Shown: positions 17,744 to 26,893 of the stretch, piece after piece
How the letters are laid out: the number at the start of each line of letters is the position of its first letter
Numbering within the stretch: the first letter of the stretch is position 1
Assembly: GCF_023721795.1 (NCBI RefSeq)
Contig: NZ_JAMQYE010000001.1
Coordinates: forward strand, 806,001 to 870,000
Direction: 5' to 3'
Length of the DNA: 64,000 nucleotides
Source of the DNA: Zeimonas sediminis
GTDB taxonomy: Bacteria > Pseudomonadota > Gammaproteobacteria > Burkholderiales > Burkholderiaceae_E
Translations under genes and position numbers: made by a program
The notes under the pieces: model-generated
Seen by the model: only the letters and a program-made list of their open reading frames with translations
Database searches by the model: none
What the model was told of the DNA's origin: nothing

Positions 17744-18906
17744 GTCCCGCCATGCCCCGCCCGGTTCGCCGTCGCCTGATTCTCGCCGCCGGCGCTGCCG
17801 GCGCCGCGGCCGTCGGCCTGGCGCGCGCGCAGGCCAGCGTTTCTTCTCCCGCAGGTGCGCCGCCCGGCCCGCAGGCCGGCAAGGCCGACGACGCGGCCGG
17901 GCACTGGCCCCCGGTGCGTCCGGGCCGGCCGCTAGCGTTCCCGCGCGACCACGGGGCGCACCCGGCGTATCGCACCGAGTGGTGGTACCTGACCGGCTGG
18001 CTCGAAGGGCCCGATGCCGAAACGCTGGGCATGCAGATCACCTTCTTTCGAAGCCGCACCCGGCACGACGCCGGCAATCCGAGCCGCTTTGCGCCGACCC
18101 AGCTCCTGTTCGCCCATGCCGCGCTGGCCTCCCCTGCGCGCGGCCGGCTGGCCCACGCCGAGCGTGCCGCCAGGCCCGGGTTCGGCCTGGCCGGGTTCTC
18201 GGAAACCGACCTCGACGTCTCGATCGGCAACTGGCGGCTGAACCGCGAGCCCGACGACCGGATCGTCGCCCGGATCGACGACGCGGCGCTGGCGCTGGCC
18301 CTCGATTTCGTGCCGCCGGGCCCGCCCGTCCCGCAGGGCGAGGCCGGCTTCTCGCGCAAGGGGCCGGACCCGGCCCAGGCCAGCTGGTACTACAGCCGCC
18401 CCCAACTGGCGGTGAGCGGCGCGATCGGCGGCCCGGACGGCAAGCCGACGCGGCCGGTGCGAGGCATCGCCTGGCTGGACCACGAATGGTCGTCCGAGAT
18501 CCTCGACCCGCGCGCGGCCGGCTGGGACTGGGTCGGCCTGAACCTCGAGGACGGCAGCGCGCTGATGGCCTTCCGGATCCGGCACCGCGACGGCGGCGTG
18601 CTCTGGTCCGACGCCAAATGGATCGACGCGGAACGGAGCGACCGCGCCGCCGGCGACCCGGTCTTCACGCCGCTGCGCGAATGGCGCTCGCCCCGGACCG
18701 GCGCGCGCTGGCCGGTGGCGATGCGCCTGGCGCTCGGCGGCCGCACGCTCGAGCTCGAGCCTTTGCTCGACGATCAGGAGATCGACGCCACGGCCAGCAC
18801 CGGCACCGTGTACTGGGAAGGCGCGGTGCGGGTGCTCGAGGGCGGGCAGCCGGTCGGGCGAGGCTACCTGGAACTGACCGGCTACGCCGGGGAGCTCAGG
18901 CTGTGA
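17740..18906 (+). CDS. CrtC/AttH lipocalin-like secreted protein
   Basis: A 388-residue protein often annotated as carotenoid 1,2-hydratase. The N-terminus VRRRLILAAGAAGAAAVGLA resembles a signal peptide, possibly twin-arginine. Conserved AttH-domain strings include FPRDHGAHPAYRTEWWYLTG, QITFFRSRT and GIAWLDHEWSS followed by WDWVGLNLEDGS. No carotenoid genes are nearby, and such proteins usually accompany LolD-FtsX-like ABC systems, so a lipid-binding periplasmic partner is more likely than a hydratase. GTG at 17740 overlaps the permease stop and has GGAGG 4 nt upstream. An ATG at 17752 is the alternative start but lies too far from that site. Confidence 0.82.
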   Translation: MSPAMPRPVRRRLILAAGAAGAAAVGLARAQASVSSPAGAPPGPQAGKADDAAGHWPPVRPGRPLAFPRDHGAHPAYRTEWWYLTGWLEGPDAETLGMQITFFRSRTRHDAGNPSRFAPTQLLFAHAALASPARGRLAHAERAARPGFGLAGFSETDLDVSIGNWRLNREPDDRIVARIDDAALALALDFVPPGPPVPQGEAGFSRKGPDPAQASWYYSRPQLAVSGAIGGPDGKPTRPVRGIAWLDHEWSSEILDPRAAGWDWVGLNLEDGSALMAFRIRHRDGGVLWSDAKWIDAERSDRAAGDPVFTPLREWRSPRTGARWPVAMRLALGGRTLELEPLLDDQEIDATASTGTVYWEGAVRVLEGGQPVGRGYLELTGYAGELRL

Positions 18907-21794
18907 GCCCGCGGCCCGTCGCGCGATGGCTGCCGGCACCGCTGCGCTGGATGGCGAGGAACGCACTCGTCGCGCTCGCCTACGCGATCGCCGGCGTGCT
19001 CTCGCACGAGCTGACGCTGCCGACCGGCTTCGCCAGCCCGATGTTCGCGCCGGCCGGCATTGCCGTGGCCGCGGTCCTCTTCCTCGGGCGCGGCGTTCTG
19101 CCGGGCGTGTTCGCGGGATGCCTGCTCTTCCTGCACTGGGTCGGCGCCCAGGCCGTGCTCGGTGCGGCCGCGGCCCCGGCCTTCGCGGCGATGGCAGGGG
19201 GGGCCACCTTGCAGGCGCAGGTCGCCGCCATGCTGGTGCGCCGCTTCGGCCGCTTTCCGAGCGAACCCTTGTCGAGCAGCCCCACGCTTCGCAGGATCCT
19301 GCTCGCGGGCCCCCTCGCCGGCCTCATCAGCGCCACCACCGGCGTGCTGACCCTGTACCTTTGCGGCGCGATCGCCGGCGGCGACATCGCCTTCAACTGG
19401 CTGACCTGGTGGGTGGGCGACACCTTCGGCGCGGCGCTCGTCGGCCCGGTGGCCGCGGTGCTGCTCTCGCGCCGCAGCTCCGATCGCATGCGGCCCATCC
19501 GGGTCTTCGCGCTGCCGATGGCGCTGGCCATCCTGTTCCTCGGGCTCGGGATCGCCGAGATCGGTCGCCGCGACCGGCAGCAATTCCAGGCCCTGCTCGA
19601 GCGCGAGGTCCTGTTCGCCACCGACTCGCTGTTCGAACGCATCGACGGCGTCCTGCTCGCCCTGCAGGCGGTGACCGGCCTCCTGGCCGCATCGGAGTCG
19701 GTCACGCCGGAGGAATTCCGTCGCTTCGTGTCGCCGTGGATCGGCGCGATCCCCACGATCGACGCGATCGGCTGGTCCAGGCGCCTGCTCCCGCAGCAAC
19801 TCGCGGGCCACGAGGCCAGGATGCGCGCTGCCGGCGACACCGATTACTCGGTGGCCGGGCAGCGAAGCAGCGGCATCCCCGCGCCGATCGCTCCGGCCGC
19901 CGAATACTTCCCGATCACCTTCATCGAGCCCGCCGACTACGACGACGGCCGGCTCGGCCTGGACCTGCTCGCCTCGGAAGCCGCTGCCGAGGCGATCGAG
20001 CGCTCGCGCCGCACCGGCACACCGCAGGCGAGCGCGCCGCCGCCCGGCCAACCGGATCGAGAACGGAGCCGCATCGACGTCTACAGCGTGCTGCGCGATC
20101 CGCTCGCCCCTGCGCACGCCGCGCCGCCCGACGCAGTGCTCGGGGCGGCCTTCGTGTCCCTGAACCTGGCCGGCGCGATCGACGCGCTGGCGATCGTGAG
20201 CCCGGACATGCTCGATCTCTGCCTGGTCGATGTCTCGGTTCCAGAGGCCGCGCATCGCCTCGCCGGCCCGCCGGGCTGCGAGGGGGGATCGCTCGCGAGC
20301 GCAACCACCAGGGTGATCGATCGGGTCTTCGCCGGGCGCCACTGGCAGCTGCACTTCGCCCCCAAGGCGGAATACGTGCAGGCCCACCGCGACTGGGGAA
20401 GCTGGCTGCTGTCGGTGCTCGGCCTGCTCGGGGCCACAACGCTGGGCATCTTCCTGCTCGGCCAGTTCGACCGGCAACGCCGTTTCGAGCTCGAGGTCGC
20501 GACCCGTACCCGGCAACTCGCCCACGAGATCCGGGAGCGGGAAGCCGCCGAGCTGGCGAGCCAGGCGAAGAGCGCCTTCCTGTCCCGGATGAGCCACGAG
20601 CTGCGGACGCCGCTGAACGCAGTGCTCGGGTTCGCGCAGTTGCTCGAGGCCGACCGCTCGCCGCCCCTGTCCGACGCGCAGGTCGAACGCGTGAGGCTGA
20701 TCGAGAAGGCCGGCTGGCACCTGCGCGACATGATCGACGAAGTGCTCGACCTCGCGCGGATCGAGGCAGGCGCGGTCCGGCTCGACATGAAGCGCGTCGA
20801 GGTCGTCGCGCTGCTCGAGGATTGCCGCTCGCTGCTCGCCAACGAAGCGGCCCGCCTGCCGGTCACGCTCGGCGCCCCGGAGCTCGACGCCGAGGCTTCG
20901 CAGGTCGCGGTGCGTGCCGACGAGACCCGGCTTCGCCAGATCCTGCTCAACCTGATCGGCAATGCGATCAAGTACAACCGCGCAGGCGGCTCAGTGCTGC
21001 TGCGCGTGCGCCGCACTGCGCAGGGCGAGGTCGCGATCTCGGTCACCGACACCGGGCCGGGGCTCTCGCCCGACGAGATCCGTCGCCTGTTCGTTCCCTT
21101 CGACCGGCTCGGCCAGGAGGACGCCTCGTCCGGCACCGGCATCGGTCTCGTCATCTCCAGGCACCTGGCCGAAATGATGGGCGGGCGGCTGGAGGTCGCC
21201 AGTCGGGCGGGCGAAGGCAGCACGTTCACGCTGGTGCTGCCCTCTGCCCCGCCCGTTGCCCCGTCCCCCTCGACGGCCTCGGCCGCTTCGACCGCCTCGG
21301 CCGCCCCGGCCGCTCCGAACGCTCTCTCGCCGGGCCGGTCCGCGCCATCATCGCCGGCCGCGCGCGCGCCGGACGCGGAGAAGGAAAGGAACGGCGGCAC
21401 GGCCGCCGCAGGGCAGGCCCGTTACCTGGTCTGCATCGAGGACAACGTCCTGAACGCGGAACTGATCCACGACGCGCTGGCCGGCAACGGCGAGCTCGCG
21501 CTGTCGGTCTGCGCACGCGCGGACACCGGCCTTGCCACCGTGCGCACGCTGAAGCCTTCGCTGATCGTGCTCGACCTGAACCTGCCCGACCGACACGGGC
21601 TGCAGGTGCTCGCCGAGCTCAAGGCCGACCCGGCCACCGCGGCGATCCCGGTGGTGGTCGTGTCGGCCGATGCGACCTCCGGCACGCGGCGGGCGGCGCT
21701 CGCAGCCGGCGCCGCCGATTTCCTGGAAAAGCCCCTGAACCTGAAGCGCTTCGCCGCGCGCGTCGCGCGGCTGCTCAACGAACCAGCTGGTTGA
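18903..21794 (+). CDS. Hybrid sensor histidine kinase, MASE1-CHASE-HisKA-HATPase-REC
   Basis: A 963-residue membrane kinase beginning at GTG inside the stop of the lipocalin gene. The first 210 or so residues form a MASE1-like multi-helix membrane domain (SHELTLPTGFASPMFAPAGI). A CHASE-type extracytoplasmic sensor follows at about 240-480, with FRRFVSPWIGAIPTIDAIGW. The HisKA phospho-acceptor His565 lies in SHELRTPLN. The HATPase N-box (NLIGNAIKYN) and G-boxes (DTGPGL, GTGIGLVI) are intact. A C-terminal receiver domain carries Asp891 in VLDLNLPD and EKPLN. A 60-residue Ala/Ser/Pro linker separates kinase and receiver. There is no DNA-binding domain and no adjacent response regulator. The last 20 bp overlap the convergent gspF. 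Confidence 0.9.
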   Translation: MSPRPVARWLPAPLRWMARNALVALAYAIAGVLSHELTLPTGFASPMFAPAGIAVAAVLFLGRGVLPGVFAGCLLFLHWVGAQAVLGAAAAPAFAAMAGGATLQAQVAAMLVRRFGRFPSEPLSSSPTLRRILLAGPLAGLISATTGVLTLYLCGAIAGGDIAFNWLTWWVGDTFGAALVGPVAAVLLSRRSSDRMRPIRVFALPMALAILFLGLGIAEIGRRDRQQFQALLEREVLFATDSLFERIDGVLLALQAVTGLLAASESVTPEEFRRFVSPWIGAIPTIDAIGWSRRLLPQQLAGHEARMRAAGDTDYSVAGQRSSGIPAPIAPAAEYFPITFIEPADYDDGRLGLDLLASEAAAEAIERSRRTGTPQASAPPPGQPDRERSRIDVYSVLRDPLAPAHAAPPDAVLGAAFVSLNLAGAIDALAIVSPDMLDLCLVDVSVPEAAHRLAGPPGCEGGSLASATTRVIDRVFAGRHWQLHFAPKAEYVQAHRDWGSWLLSVLGLLGATTLGIFLLGQFDRQRRFELEVATRTRQLAHEIREREAAELASQAKSAFLSRMSHELRTPLNAVLGFAQLLEADRSPPLSDAQVERVRLIEKAGWHLRDMIDEVLDLARIEAGAVRLDMKRVEVVALLEDCRSLLANEAARLPVTLGAPELDAEASQVAVRADETRLRQILLNLIGNAIKYNRAGGSVLLRVRRTAQGEVAISVTDTGPGLSPDEIRRLFVPFDRLGQEDASSGTGIGLVISRHLAEMMGGRLEVASRAGEGSTFTLVLPSAPPVAPSPSTASAASTASAAPAAPNALSPGRSAPSSPAARAPDAEKERNGGTAAAGQARYLVCIEDNVLNAELIHDALAGNGELALSVCARADTGLATVRTLKPSLIVLDLNLPDRHGLQVLAELKADPATAAIPVVVVSADATSGTRRAALAAGAADFLEKPLNLKRFAARVARLLNEPAG

Positions 21795-22986
21795 TCTCGA
21801 TGATCGGCAGCAGCACCGCCAGCACGATCACCAGCACCACGGCCCCCATCAGCAGGATCAGCATCGGCTCAAGCAGGCTGGTCAGCGCCATCGTGCGGCG
21901 CTCGGTCTCCTGAGACAGCTGCAGTGCGGTGCGCTCGAGCATGTCGGGCAACTCGCCGGTGGCCTCGCCGCTGGCGATCATGTGGATCATCACCGGCGGG
22001 AAGCGGCCCCCTGCCGCGAGCGACCGGGACAGCGGCGCGCCCTCGCGCACCCGGTCGATCGCGTCGTCGACCACCAGCCTCAGCGCATCGTTGCCCAGCG
22101 TGCGGGCGCCGGCATCGAGCGCCCGGATCAGCGGCACCCCGCTGCTGGTCAGGATGCCCAGCGTCGACGTGAAGCGCGCCGTGTTCAGCCCCAGGATCAG
22201 GCGGCCCGCGATCGGCGTCGCCAGCAGGCGCGAGTGCCAGGCGAGCCGGAAGCTGGGCGAGCGAAGGGCCAGCCGGAACGCGGTCAGCGCGAGCGCGGCC
22301 GCCAGCAGCACCCAGATGCCCCACGCCCGCGCGAAGTCCGACACTGCGATCAGCCCCACGGTGAGCCAGGGCAGCTCCTGCCTGGTCTGCGAGAACACGC
22401 CGACCACCTGCGGCACGACGTAGGTGAGCAGCGCCACGATCACCAGCGTGGCCACCACGGTGACGATCGCCGGATACGTGAAGGCCAGCACGATCCGCTG
22501 CGACAGCGCGGTGCGCGACTCCACGTAGTCGGCGAGCCGGCTCATCACCAGCGCCAGGTCGCCGGACTGCTCGCCCGCCGACACCAGCGCCCGGTACACC
22601 TCCGGGAAGTCGCGCGGATAGCGCGACAGCGCCTGCGACAGCGTCTGGCCCGAAACGACCTCGCTGCGCACCGCGGCGAAGCGCTCGCGCACCGCCGGCT
22701 TCTCGGCCTGCTCGACCACCGCGTTCAGCGCCTGCTCGATCGGCAGGCGGGCCGACAGCAGGCTGGCCAGTTGACGCGTGACCAGGGCCAGGTCGGCCGC
22801 CCTGAGCCGCGCGGAGAACACCGGCGTGGCGCGCGCCGCCGTCGGCTCCTGCACCGGCGCGACCTCGAGCGGCGTCATGCCGCGCTCGCGCAGCGTGGCG
22901 CGGGCGTGACGCGCCGAATCGGCGTCGAGGACGCCGCGCTTGATCTGTCCGGCTGCGTCGGCAGCCTCGAAGCGGAAAGCGGGCAC
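21775..22986 (-). CDS. gspF: Type II secretion inner-membrane platform protein GspF
   Basis: A 403-residue polytopic protein, the core of the T2SS inner-membrane platform, contacting GspE and GspL. It has two T2SSF cytoplasmic domains (LASLLSARLPIEQALNAV, then LGILTSSGVPLIRALDAGA) and three membrane helices, the last close to the C-terminus (ILLMGAVVLVIVLAVLLPI). The N-terminus PAFRFEAADAAGQIKRGVLDA is typical. The start is GTG at 22986, 17 bp after the gspE stop. It is the last gene of the gspGHIJKLMNDEF operon, and its 3' end overlaps the opposite-strand hybrid kinase by 20 bp. Confidence 0.95.
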   Translation of the reverse strand: MPAFRFEAADAAGQIKRGVLDADSARHARATLRERGMTPLEVAPVQEPTAARATPVFSARLRAADLALVTRQLASLLSARLPIEQALNAVVEQAEKPAVRERFAAVRSEVVSGQTLSQALSRYPRDFPEVYRALVSAGEQSGDLALVMSRLADYVESRTALSQRIVLAFTYPAIVTVVATLVIVALLTYVVPQVVGVFSQTRQELPWLTVGLIAVSDFARAWGIWVLLAAALALTAFRLALRSPSFRLAWHSRLLATPIAGRLILGLNTARFTSTLGILTSSGVPLIRALDAGARTLGNDALRLVVDDAIDRVREGAPLSRSLAAGGRFPPVMIHMIASGEATGELPDMLERTALQLSQETERRTMALTSLLEPMLILLMGAVVLVIVLAVLLPIIEINQLVR

Positions 22987-23003
22987 GCTGCCGGCCTGGC
23001 TGC

Positions 23004-24446
23004 CTAGTCGCGGGTCACCCGCACCACCTCGTCGGCCGAGGTGACGCCGGCCTTCACCCAGCGGGCGCCGTCCTCGCGCATGGAGCGCATCCCGTCGGCC
23101 TCGGCGGCCGCGCGAAGGGTCGCCTCGGAGGCGCCCTCGTGGACCAGTGCCCGGATGCGGTCGTCGACGACGAAGAGCTCGTGGATGCCGGTGCGCCCCT
23201 GGTAGCCGCTGCGGTTGCAGGCCACGCAGCCCACCGCCCGCCAGCCGCCGGCCACCGGGTCGGGCTCGCGGCACTCGGGGCACAGCTTGCGGACCAGCCG
23301 CTGCGCCACCACGCCGATCAGCGACGAAGACAGCAGGAAGGGCTCCACGCCCATGTCGATCAGGCGGGTAACGGCCGACACCGAATCGTTGGTGTGCAGC
23401 GTGGCGAGCACAAGGTGGCCGGTCAGCGAGGCCTGCACCGCGATCTGCGCGGTTTCCAGGTCGCGGATCTCGCCGATCATCACCACGTCGGGGTCCTGTC
23501 GCAGGATCGAGCGCAGCGCCTTCGCGAAGGTCATGTCGATCCGCGGGTTGACCTGGGTCTGGCCGATGCCGGGCAGGTCGTACTCGATCGGGTCCTCGAC
23601 GGTCAGGATGTTCGTCGTGGTCGCGTCGAGGCGGCCGAGCGCCGCGTACAGCGTGGTGGTCTTGCCCGAGCCGGTCGGGCCGGTGACCAGCAGGATGCCG
23701 TGCGGCTGCCGGGTCAGCCGGTCGAAGGTGGCCAGCGTGTCGGGCGCCATGCCGAGCTTGGCCAGGTCGAGCCGGCCCGCCTCCTTGTCGAGCAGGCGCA
23801 GCACCGCGCGCTCGCCGTGGCCGGTAGGCAGCGTGGACACGCGCACGTCCATCGGCCGGCCGCCGATGCGCAGCGTGATCCGGCCGTCCTGCGGCAGGCG
23901 CTTCTCGGCGATGTCGAGCTGGGCCATGATCTTGATTCGCGAGATCAGCGCCGCGTGCAGCTCGCGCCTGGGGCGCACGACGTCGCGCAGCGTGCCGTCG
24001 ACCCGGAAGCGCACCAGCGAGTGCGTCTCGAAGGGCTCGATGTGGATGTCGGAAGCGCCGTCGCGGGCCGCCTGCGTGAGCAGCACGTTGATCATCCGGA
24101 TGATCGGCGCATCGTCCTCGGTCTCGAGCAGGTCCTCGATCTTGGGCAGGTCCTGCATCAGCCGCGACAGGTCCATGTCGCTCTCGAGCTCGTCGACCAC
24201 CGCGGCCGCCGAGCCGCCCTGGTTCTGCGAATACGCGCGCGAGATCGCCGCGCCGAGCTCCTCGTCGGGCTTGCGGACCGCGACCAGGCGCATCGGCACG
24301 AGCCGGGCGAGCTCGGCCAGCGCGTGGCGCGGCGTGCGGTCGCCGATCCAGACTTCCATCGTGTCGCCGACCGTGCCGGCGACCAGCAACTGGTGAGCGC
24401 GCGCGAAGCCGTAGGGCACGTAGCGCGAAGGCGAGATCGTGGACAT
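23004..24446 (-). CDS. gspE: Type II secretion ATPase GspE
   Basis: A 480-residue hexameric ATPase that drives pseudopilus assembly at the cytoplasmic side. The core contains Walker A GPTGSGKTTTLYAAL, an Asp box (TVEDPIEYDLPG), Walker B VVMIGEIRD and a His box (LVLATLHTNDS). A tetracysteine zinc-binding element follows (CPEC ... CVAC, then GYQGRTGIHEL). The N-terminal domain of about 90 residues docks on GspL. The gene lies 20 bp after gspD. The length is slightly short for GspE, mainly because the tetracysteine loop is compact. Confidence 0.96.
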   Translation of the reverse strand: MSTISPSRYVPYGFARAHQLLVAGTVGDTMEVWIGDRTPRHALAELARLVPMRLVAVRKPDEELGAAISRAYSQNQGGSAAAVVDELESDMDLSRLMQDLPKIEDLLETEDDAPIIRMINVLLTQAARDGASDIHIEPFETHSLVRFRVDGTLRDVVRPRRELHAALISRIKIMAQLDIAEKRLPQDGRITLRIGGRPMDVRVSTLPTGHGERAVLRLLDKEAGRLDLAKLGMAPDTLATFDRLTRQPHGILLVTGPTGSGKTTTLYAALGRLDATTTNILTVEDPIEYDLPGIGQTQVNPRIDMTFAKALRSILRQDPDVVMIGEIRDLETAQIAVQASLTGHLVLATLHTNDSVSAVTRLIDMGVEPFLLSSSLIGVVAQRLVRKLCPECREPDPVAGGWRAVGCVACNRSGYQGRTGIHELFVVDDRIRALVHEGASEATLRAAAEADGMRSMREDGARWVKAGVTSADEVVRVTRD

Positions 24447-24466
24447 CGTGCTGCCGCCCCGGCCCG

Positions 24467-26893
24467 TCAGTTCGCGGGGGCACCCGCGCCCGGCGGCGCG
24501 ACCGGCGCGGTCTGCACGCCGGCGTCGGGAACGATCGGCGAGATACGTCCGTCGAGCGGCACGACCACCTCCCTCTCCCCTTTCGGCGGCTTGATCGTGG
24601 TCGGCGTCGAGCGGAAGATCGGCGCCGGTTCCCGCAACGCGCTCTCGTCGATCTCGGGCGCCAGGCTGGCCGGCCCCGGCGAGATGCCCGGCGTCGCCTT
24701 GCCCGAAGGCGGCCTGGGCAGCGGTGGCAGCTCCGAAGGCTTGAACTCTGGCAGCAGCCAGTGCTGCGGCAGCCCGGAGTCGCCGCGCAGCAGGCGCATG
24801 TACTCGTAGCGGTCTGCGGTCACGCCATAGGCGGCTTCGCCGTCGCGCACCACGACCGGCCGCAGGAAGACCAGCAGGTTGGTCTTGACCCGCCGGCGGT
24901 TGTCGTAGCGGAACAATTGCCCGACGACCGGCACGTCGCCCAGGCCAGGCACCTTCTCCTCGCCGCCCTCGACCCGCTCCTCGATCAGCCCGCCCAGCAC
25001 GACGATCTGGCCGTCGTCGACCAGCACGTTCGACTCGATCGCCCGGCGGTTCGTGATGATGCCGGAGGCCAGCGAGGTGCTCTGCACGCTGGAAACCTCC
25101 TGGAAGATCTGCAGCCGCACGGTGCCGGATTCCGACACCTGCGGCTTGACGCGGAGCGTGGTGCCGACGTCTCGCCGCTCGATCGTCTGGAACGGGTTCA
25201 CCGACGCGCCGCCGGTGCCGGTGGCGGTGAACTGCCCGGTGACGAATGGGACGTTCTGGCCGATGATGATCCGCGCCTCCTCGTTGTCGAGGGTCAGCAG
25301 GTTCGGCGTGGCGAGGATGTTCGCGTTGGCGTTGGTCTCGAGCGCGCGAGCCAGGAAGCCGAGGTTAAGCACGGTGCCGATGCCCGGGATCGTGGTCGTG
25401 CCGCGCACGACGCCCACGTTCAGGCCGGAGCCGACCGACCCGATGTTCGCGGTGGCGTCGAGGATGTTCGACCCTGTGCCGCGCCCGGTCAGGTTGGTGC
25501 CCCCGATCACGCGGGTCGTGCCCTCGGGCGCGCTGAGGAACTGCCACTGGATGCCCAGCTCGGCCGCGCGCTCGGCGCTGATCTCGACGATCAGCGACTC
25601 GATGAAGACCTGCGCCCGCCGCGTGTCGAGCTGGTCGATGACCGTGCGAAGGTTGCGATAGATCGGCTCGGGCGCGGTGATGATCAGCGAGTTCGTGGTC
25701 GGATCGGCGGCGATCGTCGCCCCGCCCGCCTGCACGGTGACCGGCTGTGTCGAGGACTGCTGCAGCGGAGAGCCCGCCGCCCCCTGCGCCTGGGCACCTG
25801 TCTGCGTGCCGGTCGTCAACCCGGTGCCGGTCGTGCCGGCCGTCGTGCCGAGCCCGGATGCGCCGCTCTGGCCGAAGCCGGTGGCGCCGGCGCCGGGCTG
25901 CCGGCCCGCGCCGCCGCCGGCCAGCACGCCCTGCAGCGTCTGCGCGAGCTTGACCGCCTCGGCGTTGCGCAGGTACACGACGTAGATGTTGCCCGGCTGC
26001 GCGCTGGGCTGGTCGAGTCTCGCGATCAGCGAGCGGGCGAGGCTCATCTTGGCGGCGCTTCCGGTGCGGATCATCACCGCGTTGATCCGCGGGTCGGCCA
26101 TCACGACCACCCGCTGGCCGGCATCGACCTGCGCGCCCGCGCTGGCGCGCGCGCTGTCGTCGAGCATCCGCGAAACCGCGATCGCGATGTCCGCGGCCAC
26201 CGCGTGCTCGATCGGCACGACCTCGACGCCGCTGGTCGACGGACTGTCGAGCGTGGCGACGATCCGGGCGATCCGCTGCAGGTTGGCGGCGTAGTCGGTG
26301 ACCACCAGCGAGTTGTTGTTCGGATAGGCGACGATCGTGTTGTTCGGCGAGATCAGCGGACGCAGCACCGGCACCAGGTTGGACGCCGACTCGTGGCTCA
26401 GCCTGAAGATCTGGGTGACGATCTCGTCGCCGCTCGCCCCGGGCGCCCTGCCCGCCGAGACCGGGCTGGACTGCAGCTTGGCGTCGGCCTCGGGCACCAC
26501 CTTGGTCAGGCCGCCGGCCTCGACCACCGCGAAGCCCTGCGAGCGAAGCTGCGACTGCAGGAGCCGGTAGGCCTGGGCGCGACTGACCGGCTTCGGGGTC
26601 TCGAGGGTCATCTTGCCACGCACCCGCGGGTCGATGATGAAGGTGCGGTTCAGCAGGTGGCCGAAGGCGCCCACCACCGAGTCGATGTCGGCGTCCTTGA
26701 AGTTCAGCGTGACAGCGTCGGAATCCGCCGGCGCGGCCTTCTGGCCGGCCGCAGGCTGCCCGGCCGGCTGCTTGGCGGACTGGGCGAGGGCCGGCGGCGC
26801 GATCGCCGCCAGCAGCAGTGCCGCAGCCGCCGCCATGACGGCGGCCGTGCGCATCGAAGCGAGCCAGCGCCCGCATGCCTGGTGCAAGGTCAT
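24467..26893 (-). CDS. gspD: Type II secretion outer-membrane secretin GspD
   Basis: An 808-residue secretin with a cleavable signal peptide (IAPPALAQ). N0 is seen in LNFKDADIDSVVGAFGHLLN, and N1-N3 repeats carry FRLSHESASNLVPVLRPLI and YLRNAEAVKLAQTLQGVL. A Gly/Thr/Gln-rich insert of about 60 residues interrupts the N3 domain near residues 310-370. The C-terminal beta-barrel secretin domain contains VPGLGDVPVVGQLFRY, the classical secretin signature. The last 90 residues are Pro-rich and may form the pilotin-binding S-domain, but no gspS-like gene is nearby. The ATG overlap is with gspN (ATGA at 26890-26893). Confidence 0.95.
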   Translation of the reverse strand: MTLHQACGRWLASMRTAAVMAAAAALLLAAIAPPALAQSAKQPAGQPAAGQKAAPADSDAVTLNFKDADIDSVVGAFGHLLNRTFIIDPRVRGKMTLETPKPVSRAQAYRLLQSQLRSQGFAVVEAGGLTKVVPEADAKLQSSPVSAGRAPGASGDEIVTQIFRLSHESASNLVPVLRPLISPNNTIVAYPNNNSLVVTDYAANLQRIARIVATLDSPSTSGVEVVPIEHAVAADIAIAVSRMLDDSARASAGAQVDAGQRVVVMADPRINAVMIRTGSAAKMSLARSLIARLDQPSAQPGNIYVVYLRNAEAVKLAQTLQGVLAGGGAGRQPGAGATGFGQSGASGLGTTAGTTGTGLTTGTQTGAQAQGAAGSPLQQSSTQPVTVQAGGATIAADPTTNSLIITAPEPIYRNLRTVIDQLDTRRAQVFIESLIVEISAERAAELGIQWQFLSAPEGTTRVIGGTNLTGRGTGSNILDATANIGSVGSGLNVGVVRGTTTIPGIGTVLNLGFLARALETNANANILATPNLLTLDNEEARIIIGQNVPFVTGQFTATGTGGASVNPFQTIERRDVGTTLRVKPQVSESGTVRLQIFQEVSSVQSTSLASGIITNRRAIESNVLVDDGQIVVLGGLIEERVEGGEEKVPGLGDVPVVGQLFRYDNRRRVKTNLLVFLRPVVVRDGEAAYGVTADRYEYMRLLRGDSGLPQHWLLPEFKPSELPPLPRPPSGKATPGISPGPASLAPEIDESALREPAPIFRSTPTTIKPPKGEREVVVPLDGRISPIVPDAGVQTAPVAPPGAGAPAN

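Noticed and set aside
17740-18906. Carotenoid 1,2-hydratase
   Set aside because: The fold is the same, but there are no carotenoid genes, and the LolD/FtsX-like context fits a periplasmic lipid-binding partner better.
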